A stretch of 64,000 nucleotides of DNA from Herbidospora cretacea (lineage in GTDB: Bacteria > Actinomycetota > Actinomycetes > Streptosporangiales > Streptosporangiaceae). A program made the translations under genes and the position numbers. A model generated the notes under the pieces. The model saw only the letters and a program-made list of their open reading frames with translations. It made no database searches and was not told the DNA's origin. Within the stretch, counting starts at the first letter, position 1. Each line of letters starts with the position of its first letter. The stretch lies in contig NZ_BBXG01000014.1 in the NCBI RefSeq assembly GCF_001570605.1, forward strand, positions 62,001 through 126,000, in the 5' to 3' direction. This document shows, in pieces, positions 25,138 through 33,215 of this stretch.

Positions 25138-25716
25138 TCGCGAGGGTGCCCCCGCGGCGGTCATGACGCCGTGCACCACCCCGGCGATGCGGTCGGCCAC
25201 CTGGTCGGGATCGGGTCGTCCGGCGTCGAGCCAGGCGATGACCGCCTCGACGGTGAGCACCGGGATCAGGTCGGCGGCCCATTCCAGCCACGGGCCCGGA
25301 GGGAGGACGCGGGCCAGGTTGCGATGGGCGACCTCCCGGGAGGCGACTGCCATGAAGTCGGTCAGGTCGCGGAACTCGCGCTCGCGCGCGGCATGGCGGA
25401 ACAGCAACCGGAATCCGTCGGGATCGGCGCTCGCGGCCTCGACCAGAGCGGGAATCGCGCGGTCGTCGTAGTTGCCGGGGCCGGTCGCCTCGACGAGGCG
25501 GGCGCAGGACCGGTCGAGCACGGCCCGGTAGAGGTCGGCCTTGGATTCGAAGTGCCGGTAGAGCATGGCCCGCGTCAGTTCCGCCTCGGCGGCGATGTCG
25601 TCCAGGCCGGTGTCGGCGAACCCGTTGCGGGCGAAGGCGCGGGTGGCCGCGTCGAGGATCTGTTCGCGCCGCTCGGCGCGCCGCAACCGCCGGACCGGCG
25701 CCGCCTGGTCGACCAT
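25123..25716 (-). CDS. TetR-family repressor (P450 gene partner)
   Basis: This 197-residue protein carries ATRAFARNGFADTGLDDIAA, ELTRAMLYRHF as its helix-turn-helix (about residues 20-60). The ribosome site is AGGAGAG. It is divergent from the P450 gene at 25808, with 91 bases between, which contain inverted repeats. It probably represses that gene. Confidence 0.94.
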   Translation of the reverse strand: MVDQAAPVRRLRRAERREQILDAATRAFARNGFADTGLDDIAAEAELTRAMLYRHFESKADLYRAVLDRSCARLVEATGPGNYDDRAIPALVEAASADPDGFRLLFRHAAREREFRDLTDFMAVASREVAHRNLARVLPPGPWLEWAADLIPVLTVEAVIAWLDAGRPDPDQVADRIAGVVHGVMTAAGAPSRPTAP

Positions 25717-25761
25717 TCGGACTCTCCTCTTGTATCCCCCAAAGTGTACAAGTTAGATTCT

Positions 25762-25777
25762 TATACGTCGGAGTATA
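25762..25777. promoter_or_regulatory. Inverted repeat, probable TetR operator
   Basis: TATAC-GTCGGA-GTATA lies in the AT-rich gap between TetR (25716) and P450 (25808). A palindrome TGTACA at 25745-25750 is nearby and may be part of a second half-site. Confidence 0.5.
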
Positions 25778-25807
25778 CAAAGGAGTGTCTACTTATCGGG
25801 AGGTCCC

Positions 25808-26983
25808 ATGTCCACGCTTCCGTTCGAGCAGTCGGAAGGCCCGCTGCGCCGCTCCCCTGAGCTGCGCGAACTCCAGACACAGGGTCCGGTGCACGCGGTG
25901 ACCACGGCGGTCGGCGACCCCGCCTGGCTCGTCACCGGATACGAGGAAGTACGCCGGCTGCTCGCCGACGAGCGGTTCGGCCGGGCCCATCCCGAGCCGG
26001 AGCGCGCCTCCCGCAGCGGAGAGTCCGCCCTCTTCGGCGGCCCGCTCGGCGACTTCGACACCGAGCAGAGCGACCATCGCCGCATGCGCGCTCTCCTCCA
26101 GCCCCACTTCTCCCCCAAGCGCATGCGCGCCCTGCGTCCCCGGATCGAGGAACTCACCACCACGCTGCTCGACGAGATGGAGGCCGCCGGCTCCCCCGCC
26201 GACCTGCACAGCGCTCTCGCGCTGCCGCTGCCGATCGCCGTCATCTGCGAACTTCTCGGCGTGCCCTACGACGACCGCGACCGGTTCCGCGCCTGGAGCC
26301 AGGCCGCCGCCGACGTCACCGACCGCGCCCGATCCGAGCAGGGCTTGGCCGACCTGTTCCTGTACGGCCGCGACCTGGTCGCCCGCAAACGCGCCGAAGG
26401 CGACCCGGACGCCGATGTGATCTCCCGCCTGGCCGCCACCGAGGGCGTCAGCGACGACGAGGCCGCCATGCTCGGCATGTCCTTGCTGTTCGCTGGTCAC
26501 GAGACCACGGTCACCGCGATCGGTATGGGCACGTTGTGGATGATGTCCACTCCCGGCCAGTGGCAGGCCCTGGCCGCCGACCCCACCCGCGTCGACGCCA
26601 CGGTGGAGGAGATCCTGCGCGGCTTCGGTCTGGGCGGCAACGGCCTGGTGCGTTACGCCCGCACCGACCTCGACATGGAGGGTGTCCCGGTACGCGCCGG
26701 CGACCTGGTCCTGCTGGACACGGGCGCGGCCAACCACGACCCCGCCGCCTACCCCGAACCGGAGCGTTTCGACCCCGGCAGCCCCGTGGCGCCCCACCTG
26801 AGTTTCGGCCACGGGCCGCGCTACTGCATGGGCGCGCCGCTGGCCCGCATCGAGCTGAGCGTGGTCTTCACCCAGCTCGTCACCCGCTTCCCGGCCATGC
26901 GCTTGGGACGCCCCTTGGAAGAGATGACCTTCGACCCGAAGACCCTCACCGGCGGGCTGACCGCCCTGCCGGTCACCTGGTGA
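25808..26983 (+). CDS. Cytochrome P450 (bacterial class I type)
   Basis: This 391-residue protein has the heme-binding loop FGHGPRYCMGAPLARIEL with ligand Cys340, the I-helix LLFAGHETTVTAIG and the ExxR-type EEILRGFGLGGNG (EEILR). It lacks a membrane anchor, as usual for bacterial P450s, and needs ferredoxin partners not encoded here. The ribosome site GGGAGGTC precedes ATG 25808. The TetR at 25123 is divergent. The substrate is not evident; hydroxylation of a small molecule or drug-like ligand of the TetR is likely. Confidence 0.95.
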   Translation: MSTLPFEQSEGPLRRSPELRELQTQGPVHAVTTAVGDPAWLVTGYEEVRRLLADERFGRAHPEPERASRSGESALFGGPLGDFDTEQSDHRRMRALLQPHFSPKRMRALRPRIEELTTTLLDEMEAAGSPADLHSALALPLPIAVICELLGVPYDDRDRFRAWSQAAADVTDRARSEQGLADLFLYGRDLVARKRAEGDPDADVISRLAATEGVSDDEAAMLGMSLLFAGHETTVTAIGMGTLWMMSTPGQWQALAADPTRVDATVEEILRGFGLGGNGLVRYARTDLDMEGVPVRAGDLVLLDTGAANHDPAAYPEPERFDPGSPVAPHLSFGHGPRYCMGAPLARIELSVVFTQLVTRFPAMRLGRPLEEMTFDPKTLTGGLTALPVTW

Positions 26984-27017
26984 ATCAGCCCGTGCGACTA
27001 CTGGATCTAGGGAAAAG

Positions 27018-27032
27018 CCTAATGGCATTAGG
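27018..27032. promoter_or_regulatory. Palindrome CCTAAT-GGC-ATTAGG, probable TetR operator
   Basis: The perfect 6-3-6 inverted repeat lies 14 bases upstream of the TetR ATG at 27047. A TATATCC block follows at 27033, consistent with a promoter overlapped by the operator (autorepression). Confidence 0.7.
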
Positions 27033-27046
27033 TATATCCTGATGGC

Positions 27047-27634
27047 ATGAAGGCAAGCCCTTTGACGGTGGCCTCGATCGTCGAGGCGGCCGCCGACCTG
27101 GCGGACGCGACGGGGTTCGACTCGGTCACGCTGTCCGCCGTCGCCCGCCGGCTCGGAGTGCGGAGCCCCAGCCTGTATTCACACGTGAAGGACCGCGACG
27201 CGTTGCTGGAGGGGGTGACGGTCCTCGCCCTCACCGAACTGGCGAGCCGGGTGTCGGTCGCCGTGGCGGGACGGGCCGGGCGGTCAGCTCTTCAGGCGCT
27301 GGCCGACGCGCACCGCGACTACGCGCGCGAATCGCCGGGCCGCTGGGACGCGTTGCAGCGCCCCGTCGGTGAGGAAGCGGCCCGGTCGGCGGGCGCGCGC
27401 GACGTCGTCGCCCTCACCGCCGCGGTCCTGCGCGGCTATCCGCTGCCGGAGAGCGAGCACGTCCACGCCGTGCGGTTCATCGGCAGCACCGTCAACGGCT
27501 ATCTCCGCATCGAGCGCAACGGCGGCTTCGCTCACAGCCTGCCGTCCGCCGCCATCTCCTGGCAGCGGATCGTCGACGCGCTCGACGCCGCTCTGCGGGC
27601 CTGGCCCGCGCCCTCCGAAGGAGACCGACCATGA
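27047..27634 (+). CDS. TetR-family regulator (WHG-type C-terminal domain)
   Basis: This 195-residue protein has SVTLSAVARRLGVRSPSLYS as its helix-turn-helix and a C-terminal domain of the type with AVRFIGSTVNGYLRIERNGG. There is no ribosome site, so a leaderless start at ATG 27047 is likely. Its stop overlaps the ATG of the SGNH hydrolase gene (ATGA), so both are in one operon controlled by the palindrome at 27018. Confidence 0.93.
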   Translation: MKASPLTVASIVEAAADLADATGFDSVTLSAVARRLGVRSPSLYSHVKDRDALLEGVTVLALTELASRVSVAVAGRAGRSALQALADAHRDYARESPGRWDALQRPVGEEAARSAGARDVVALTAAVLRGYPLPESEHVHAVRFIGSTVNGYLRIERNGGFAHSLPSAAISWQRIVDALDAALRAWPAPSEGDRP

Positions 27635-28785
27635 TCACCACCGCCTTCGACGACCGGCTCGTCCGGGGGGTCGCCGAGCTTGAACGCACCCCGCGAGGCG
27701 TCCGGCTCCACCGGCTGCCCGGACGGGTGCGCGAACAGTTCCCGGATCCGCAGCTGTCGATGATGGAGGCGCAGCCCTCCGGCGCCCGTCTCGCGTTCAC
27801 GACCGTGGCGCGGACGATCGAGCTGGTCGTCCATCCCACCCGGGTCGCCTATCGGGGCGCGGATCGGCCGCGCGGGGGGATCGACCTGGTCGTCGGCGGA
27901 GAACTGGTCCAGGAGGTGCGGCTGGCCGACGGCGATCTCGTGGAGGTCGACCTCGAAACAGGGGCGACGCGGTTCCGGCCGGGTCCCTCGCAGACGGTGT
28001 CGTTCCAGCGGCTGGGCCCAGGTGACAAGGACGTCGAGATCTGGCTGCCGCACAACGAGGGGCTTGAGCTCGTCGAGTTGCGGACGGACGAGCCCGTCCG
28101 TCCCGTCGATGCGAAGGGCCCGTTGTGGGTCCACCATGGCAGCTCGATCAGCCACGGCTCGAACGCGAGCGGACCCACTCAGATCTGGCCCGTCGTCGCG
28201 GCCCGGCACGCCGGTGTCGAACTGCGCAACCTCGGCCTGGGCGGAAGCGCGCTGGTCGACCCGTTCACCGCTCGCGTCATCCGTGACTCCGCGGCCGACC
28301 TGATCAGCGTGAAGCTCGGAATCAACGTCGTGAACCTCGACGCCATGCGGCTGCGGGCCTTCGTCCCCGCCGTCCACGGCTTCCTCGACACGATCCGCGA
28401 CGGACATCCCGACACACCGCTTCTGGTGATCTCCCCCATCCTGTGTCCCATCCACGAGGACACCCCGGGACCGGGAGCCGTGGACCCGGCGACGCTGGGC
28501 ACCGACCAGGTCCGCTTCACCGCGACCGGCCGGCCCGGAGACCGTGAGCTGGGACGCCTCACGCTCCGGGTGATCCGCGACGCGCTCGCCTCGCTGGTCG
28601 AACGGCGCGGTGACGACCCGAACCTCCACTACCTCGACGGGACCGCGCTCTACGGAGAGGCGGACGCCGCCGAGCACCCCCTCCCCGACGCGCTCCACCC
28701 CGACACCGCCACGCACCAGCTCATCGGCCGGCGATTCGCCGACCACGCCTTCGCCCCAGGGGGTCCCTTCGCCTCACCACGGTGA
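27631..28785 (+). CDS. SGNH/GDSL-family hydrolase
   Basis: This 384-residue protein has an N-terminal beta-sandwich-like domain (about residues 40-170) and a C-terminal SGNH esterase fold. The nucleophile block is WVHHGSSISHG, then LRNLGLGGSALVDPF (Gly/oxyanion), KLGINVVN (Asn block) and HPLPDALHPDTATHQL (Asp/His). It is cytoplasmic by appearance, with no signal peptide. It is translationally coupled to the TetR gene. Such proteins often deacylate carbohydrates or small esters; the substrate is unknown. Confidence 0.88.
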   Translation: MITTAFDDRLVRGVAELERTPRGVRLHRLPGRVREQFPDPQLSMMEAQPSGARLAFTTVARTIELVVHPTRVAYRGADRPRGGIDLVVGGELVQEVRLADGDLVEVDLETGATRFRPGPSQTVSFQRLGPGDKDVEIWLPHNEGLELVELRTDEPVRPVDAKGPLWVHHGSSISHGSNASGPTQIWPVVAARHAGVELRNLGLGGSALVDPFTARVIRDSAADLISVKLGINVVNLDAMRLRAFVPAVHGFLDTIRDGHPDTPLLVISPILCPIHEDTPGPGAVDPATLGTDQVRFTATGRPGDRELGRLTLRVIRDALASLVERRGDDPNLHYLDGTALYGEADAAEHPLPDALHPDTATHQLIGRRFADHAFAPGGPFASPR

Positions 28786-28794
28786 CGCGAGACG

Positions 28795-29793
28795 TCAGAC
28801 CAGCCCCCGCCGGCTGGCCTGGGCGCCTGCCTGGAACCGGGTCTCGGCGTTGAGTTCGTCGAAGAGGTGGCGCAGCCGGCGGCGGAGGCTGCGCGGGCTG
28901 GTGCCGAACTGGCGGGCGATGGCGTCGTCCTTGAGCCCGGCCGCCAGCAGGGCCAGCAGGCGGCGGTCCTCCAGGCCGAGGTCCATGCGGTCCTCGTCCT
29001 CCTCGGGAGCGGGATCGCCCACCGGCTCGGGCGGGCTGGCCTGAGGGTACATCGGCACCGCTTCGCGCCACATGCGCTCGAACAGCTCGACCAGGGCGAC
29101 CACCATGGTGGATCCCCTGATCAGCACACTGCGGCTCAACGGTTGGTGCAGGTGGAGGTGCAGCGGCATGATCGCCACCCGCTGGTCGGCCAGCACCATC
29201 TTGAACGGCAGGCCCGGCAGCACCCGCGCCTCCTCACCCACCCTGAGCATGGTGTCCAACTGGTCGAGCGCGCCCTCGTGCTGGAAGGCCTCCGGCGCGT
29301 AGATGGTCCGGTAGCGCACGCCGTCGCGCAGGCGGTCGCTCTGGAGCGGGTTGCGGTAGTCCAGCACGTACGGAGGGCGATCGAAGGTGAGCACCTCGTC
29401 CTTGGCCTCCTGCTGCACCTGGCGGTACCACCGGGCGAGCACCTCGGGACCGGCCAGCACCTCGAAATGGCCGATGTCGTCCGGATCCTGGCCGACGGCG
29501 CGGAAGGCGGTCTCCAGCTCGTCGGCCGTGTCGGTGATCCGGTCCAGTTCGCCCTGGAGGCCGCGGACGAGAGAACGGATCGCGGTCCCCGGGCTGATCG
29601 CGGTCCAGCGGGGCGAGCGGCCCCACAACCGGTTGATCAGGCCCTTGGCCTGGAGTCTCGTCAGCGAGGACTGGATGCGGCCCGAGCTCTCGCCGCTCCT
29701 GGCGACGAGCTCCTGCAACGTGATGCCGGGAGAGGCCAGCACCGCCCGGTAGATCCGTTCGTCGAACGCGCTGATGCCCAGCACTTCCAGCAT
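28795..29793 (-). CDS. TrmB/LuxR-type transcriptional regulator
   Basis: This 332-residue protein has a TrmB-like winged helix at its N-terminus (about 1-75: MLEVLGISAFDERIYRAVL, ITLQELVARSGESSGRIQSS) and a LuxR-type helix-turn-helix at the C-terminus (about 265-330: LGLEDRRLLALLAAGLKDDA, IARQFGTSPRSLRRRLRHLF). The middle resembles a phospholipase-D-like sensor of TrmB proteins. The start is ATG 29793; longer in-frame starts reach 29865. It is divergent from the subtilase at 29884, so it likely controls that secreted protease, as this regulator type often does. Confidence 0.85.
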   Translation of the reverse strand: MLEVLGISAFDERIYRAVLASPGITLQELVARSGESSGRIQSSLTRLQAKGLINRLWGRSPRWTAISPGTAIRSLVRGLQGELDRITDTADELETAFRAVGQDPDDIGHFEVLAGPEVLARWYRQVQQEAKDEVLTFDRPPYVLDYRNPLQSDRLRDGVRYRTIYAPEAFQHEGALDQLDTMLRVGEEARVLPGLPFKMVLADQRVAIMPLHLHLHQPLSRSVLIRGSTMVVALVELFERMWREAVPMYPQASPPEPVGDPAPEEDEDRMDLGLEDRRLLALLAAGLKDDAIARQFGTSPRSLRRRLRHLFDELNAETRFQAGAQASRRGLV

Positions 29794-29883
29794 GGAGAGA
29801 TCATGGCCACTTCCGGCGGCTGCCGCAATAGGACACACAGGCACCATTGGCACCAGTGTTAACAAACAGTTAGAAATCTGGTC

Positions 29884-32800
29884 GTGCTACAGCGAACCCT
29901 CCTCACCGGCGTTCTGATATCAGCGCTGGTCACGGCCGCCGCCCCTGCTCAGGCGACCCCCTCCGCAGGCCCGGCCTCCCCCGAACCCGGGCGGGTACCC
30001 CCCAAGACGATCACCCTCATCACCGGGGACACGGTCACCCTCCGCCCGCTCCCCGGCAAGCAGACCCAGCTGGACGTCAAGCCCGGACCCGGCCGCGAGA
30101 AGATCACCTTCGTGCACCGGCGCGGCCAGGACGGCCTCAGCGTCGTCCCCGTCGACGCGATGCCCCTGCTGGCCGAAGGCAGGCTCGACCCCCGCCTGTT
30201 CAACGTCACCCAGCTCACCGCGTTCGGCTACGACGACGCCGCCACCCCCGCCCTCCCGCTGATCGTCACCTACGGCGGCGACGTCTCCCGCCTGCGCGTC
30301 GCCGGCGGACGCCCGCTGACCGCGATCGACGCGATGGCTCAGCGTGAGCCCCGCGCCGCGGCGGGCACCCTCTGGAAGTCGCTGACCGCCGGGGCCAGGG
30401 CCGCCGCCGCGCCGGAGAAGATCTGGCTGGACGGCAAGGCGAAGCTCTCCCTCGACGTCAGCGTCCCGCACATCGGCGCGCCGCAGGCGTGGGCGGCCGG
30501 GCACACCGGCGAGGACGTCAGCGTGGCCGTGCTCGACAGCGGCTACGACCCCGACCACCCCGACCTCAAGGGCCTGGTCGTCAAGACCGCCAACTTCACC
30601 GCCGAGCCCGACGTCCGTGACCTGAACGGGCACGGCACCCACGTCGCCTCCACCATCGCGGGCTCCGGCGCCGCCTCGGGCGGTACGCACAAGGGCGTCG
30701 CGCCGGGCGCGAAGCTGATGATCGGCAAGGTCTGCGAGCAGAGCGGCAATTGCCCCGACTCGGGCATCATCGAGGCGATGACGTGGGCGGCGGAGAACGG
30801 CGCCCGGGTCGCCAACCTGAGCCTCGGCAGCCCCGACGCGCCCGGCGACGACCCGCTGGAGCAGGCCGTCGACTTCTTGACGGAGAAGTACGGCACGCTG
30901 TTCGTCGTCGCCTCGGGCAACTCCGGGCCGCAGTCGCTCGGCTCGCCGAGCAGCGCCGACTCGGCGTTGTCGGTCGGCGCGTCCTACCGTGACGCCGACG
31001 TCGTCGCCGACTTCAGCAGCACCGGCCCGCGCGTCGGCGACGGCGCGGTCAAGCCCGACCTGATCGCCCCCGGCGTGGGCATCGTGGCGGCCCTGGCCGG
31101 GAGCGACTCGTACACCTCGATGGACGGCACGTCCATGGCCACCCCGCACGTGACGGGTGCGGCGGCGATCCTCGCCGGGCTGCACCCCGGCTGGAAGGCC
31201 GACCGCATCAAGGCCGCGCTCATGGCCTCCACCGCTCCCGGCGAGGAACTGGGCGCCTACGTCCAGGGCTCCGGCCGGGTGGACGTCGCCCGCGCCGTCA
31301 CCCAGCAGGTCACCTCCGAGCCCACGGCGCTGACCATGGGCGACTTCGAGCTGCCCGTCCCGCCCGCCAAGCGCACGCTCACCTACCGCAACGACGGCGA
31401 CGCCGCCGTCCGGCTGAACCTGAGCGTCGTCGCCAAGGACGGCCAGGGCGCGACGGTGACGCCGTTCACGCTCAGCGCCACCACGGTGGAGGTGCCCGCG
31501 CACGGCGCCGCGCAGGTCGAGGTGACCTCGGAGGCGTCCGCGATCGGCCGCTACAGCGGCACCGTCATCGCCACCGGTGACGGGGTGTCGGTGCGTACCG
31601 GCATCGGCATGCGGGTCGAACCGGAGAAGCGGCGGGTCAAGCTGACCTTCACCGGCTCGGACCGGAAGCCCGCCTCGGCCGCTTTCGCCGGTGTGATCGA
31701 CCTGGACGCCCAGGAGCAGACGAACTTCGACGTCTCCAGCGGCGGCCTGGAGCTCAAGCTGCCGAAGGGCCACCGCTACACGGTCGTCACGCTCATGCTC
31801 GACCACGACGGCACGCTCGTGATGGCCGCCGACCCGGAGTTCACTCTCAACGCCGACCGCGTCATCGCCGCCGACGCCCGCGCGGCCCGGCCGGTGGACG
31901 TGCGGACCCAGGAGCCGACGGCCCGCCTGGCCATGGGCATGCTCGGCATGCTCCAGCTCGTCGAGGGCAAACAGCCCTTCGGCGTGGACGTCGACCTGGC
32001 CCGGGACACCGACCGCGTCGAGGGGATCAAGGCCATCCCGTCGGGACGCATGGTGAGCAAGAAGTTCGCCTACTACCGGTGGACGCAGTGGGCCAAGCCG
32101 AACGGCGACGGCTACGACGCCAGCCCGTACTGGTACCACCTGATGAAGGCCGAGCCGGGCATCCCCGCCGACCCGGGGTACCGGCCGCGCCGCCAGGACC
32201 TCGCCGAGGTCGCCTCGGCGTACGCCACCCAGCAGGACGGCAAGCACGGCGAGCGCTTCGCCCTTCCGGTCCTGTACGGCAAGGAGCCGGCGTGGATGCC
32301 CTACGGCTCGTTGTCCACGTTCCCGCTGCCGTTCCGGCGCACCGAGTACTTCACGCCGGGCGAGACCACCTGGTACCCGTCGTTCATCCAGTACAAGGCG
32401 CTGGACGCCTGGGACAACATCGACCAGTTCTTCTTCGGCCGGATGACGTCCTTCCGGGCGGGCCAGAAGAGTTCCGACCGCTGGAACTCCGGCGTCTTCG
32501 CCGCCTCGCTGAACCCGGGCGACGACTCGTGGCGGGAGGACAACTACCTCCAGTTCGCCACCGGCCAGTTCGAGGACGCCGTACCGGGCCGGTACTCCTT
32601 CGGCGAGTACCAGAACCCGCGCGCCACGCTCTACCGCGACGGCAAGGAGATCTTCACCTCCGACTCCTACCTGCCCGGCACGGTCGACGTGCCCGTCGAC
32701 ACGAAGGAGAGCCAGTACCGCATCACCATGACGGCCGACCGGGCGGCGGCCATGACCCGCTTCTCCACCCGGGTCGACGCCGAGTGGACGTTCCGCTCGA

Positions 32801-33156
32801 AGACCCCCGAGCCGGGCACCCGGCAGGTACTGCCGCTGCTGGCCGTCAAGATCAGCCCGGAGCTGGACGACCGGAACCGCGCCGCCACCGGCCGGATGCG
32901 CATCCCGCTGACGCTCCAGCGCCAGAACGCCTCCCCCGCCCTAAAGGTGCACCCGCCGACCGTCGAGATCTCCTACGACGACGGCCGCACCTGGCAGTCG
33001 ACCAAGGTGCACGCCGCGGGCAAGGACGCCTGGGCCGCCGAGACCAACCACCCGGCCACCACGCGCGGGCGCTTCGCCTCCCTGCGCGTGAAGGTCGCCG
33101 ACGTCGGCGGCAACGCCTTCACCGAGACCGTCATCAGGGCCTACGAGATCAGGTGA
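29884..33156 (+). CDS. Secreted subtilisin-like S8 serine peptidase
   Basis: This 1090-residue protein starts at GTG 29884 with a signal peptide of about 25 residues (ending PAQA). A prodomain (about 40-180) is followed by the peptidase unit with Asp218 (VAVLDSGYDPDHPDL), His250 (NGHGTHVAS) and Ser417 (DGTSMATPHVTG); the oxyanion Asn is in VVASGNSGP. About 600 residues of beta-sandwich modules follow and no cell-wall anchor is seen. There is no ribosome site; the transcript may be leaderless, with promoter elements in AT-rich 29850-29880. The divergent TrmB/LuxR regulator is the likely controller. Confidence 0.95.
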   Translation: MLQRTLLTGVLISALVTAAAPAQATPSAGPASPEPGRVPPKTITLITGDTVTLRPLPGKQTQLDVKPGPGREKITFVHRRGQDGLSVVPVDAMPLLAEGRLDPRLFNVTQLTAFGYDDAATPALPLIVTYGGDVSRLRVAGGRPLTAIDAMAQREPRAAAGTLWKSLTAGARAAAAPEKIWLDGKAKLSLDVSVPHIGAPQAWAAGHTGEDVSVAVLDSGYDPDHPDLKGLVVKTANFTAEPDVRDLNGHGTHVASTIAGSGAASGGTHKGVAPGAKLMIGKVCEQSGNCPDSGIIEAMTWAAENGARVANLSLGSPDAPGDDPLEQAVDFLTEKYGTLFVVASGNSGPQSLGSPSSADSALSVGASYRDADVVADFSSTGPRVGDGAVKPDLIAPGVGIVAALAGSDSYTSMDGTSMATPHVTGAAAILAGLHPGWKADRIKAALMASTAPGEELGAYVQGSGRVDVARAVTQQVTSEPTALTMGDFELPVPPAKRTLTYRNDGDAAVRLNLSVVAKDGQGATVTPFTLSATTVEVPAHGAAQVEVTSEASAIGRYSGTVIATGDGVSVRTGIGMRVEPEKRRVKLTFTGSDRKPASAAFAGVIDLDAQEQTNFDVSSGGLELKLPKGHRYTVVTLMLDHDGTLVMAADPEFTLNADRVIAADARAARPVDVRTQEPTARLAMGMLGMLQLVEGKQPFGVDVDLARDTDRVEGIKAIPSGRMVSKKFAYYRWTQWAKPNGDGYDASPYWYHLMKAEPGIPADPGYRPRRQDLAEVASAYATQQDGKHGERFALPVLYGKEPAWMPYGSLSTFPLPFRRTEYFTPGETTWYPSFIQYKALDAWDNIDQFFFGRMTSFRAGQKSSDRWNSGVFAASLNPGDDSWREDNYLQFATGQFEDAVPGRYSFGEYQNPRATLYRDGKEIFTSDSYLPGTVDVPVDTKESQYRITMTADRAAAMTRFSTRVDAEWTFRSKTPEPGTRQVLPLLAVKISPELDDRNRAATGRMRIPLTLQRQNASPALKVHPPTVEISYDDGRTWQSTKVHAAGKDAWAAETNHPATTRGRFASLRVKVADVGGNAFTETVIRAYEIR

Positions 33157-33215
33157 ACCCGGGGGGCGGCCGTCGTAGGGTGTAGATCGCCCGAGTGATC
33201 CGAGAAAGGAGCGGG

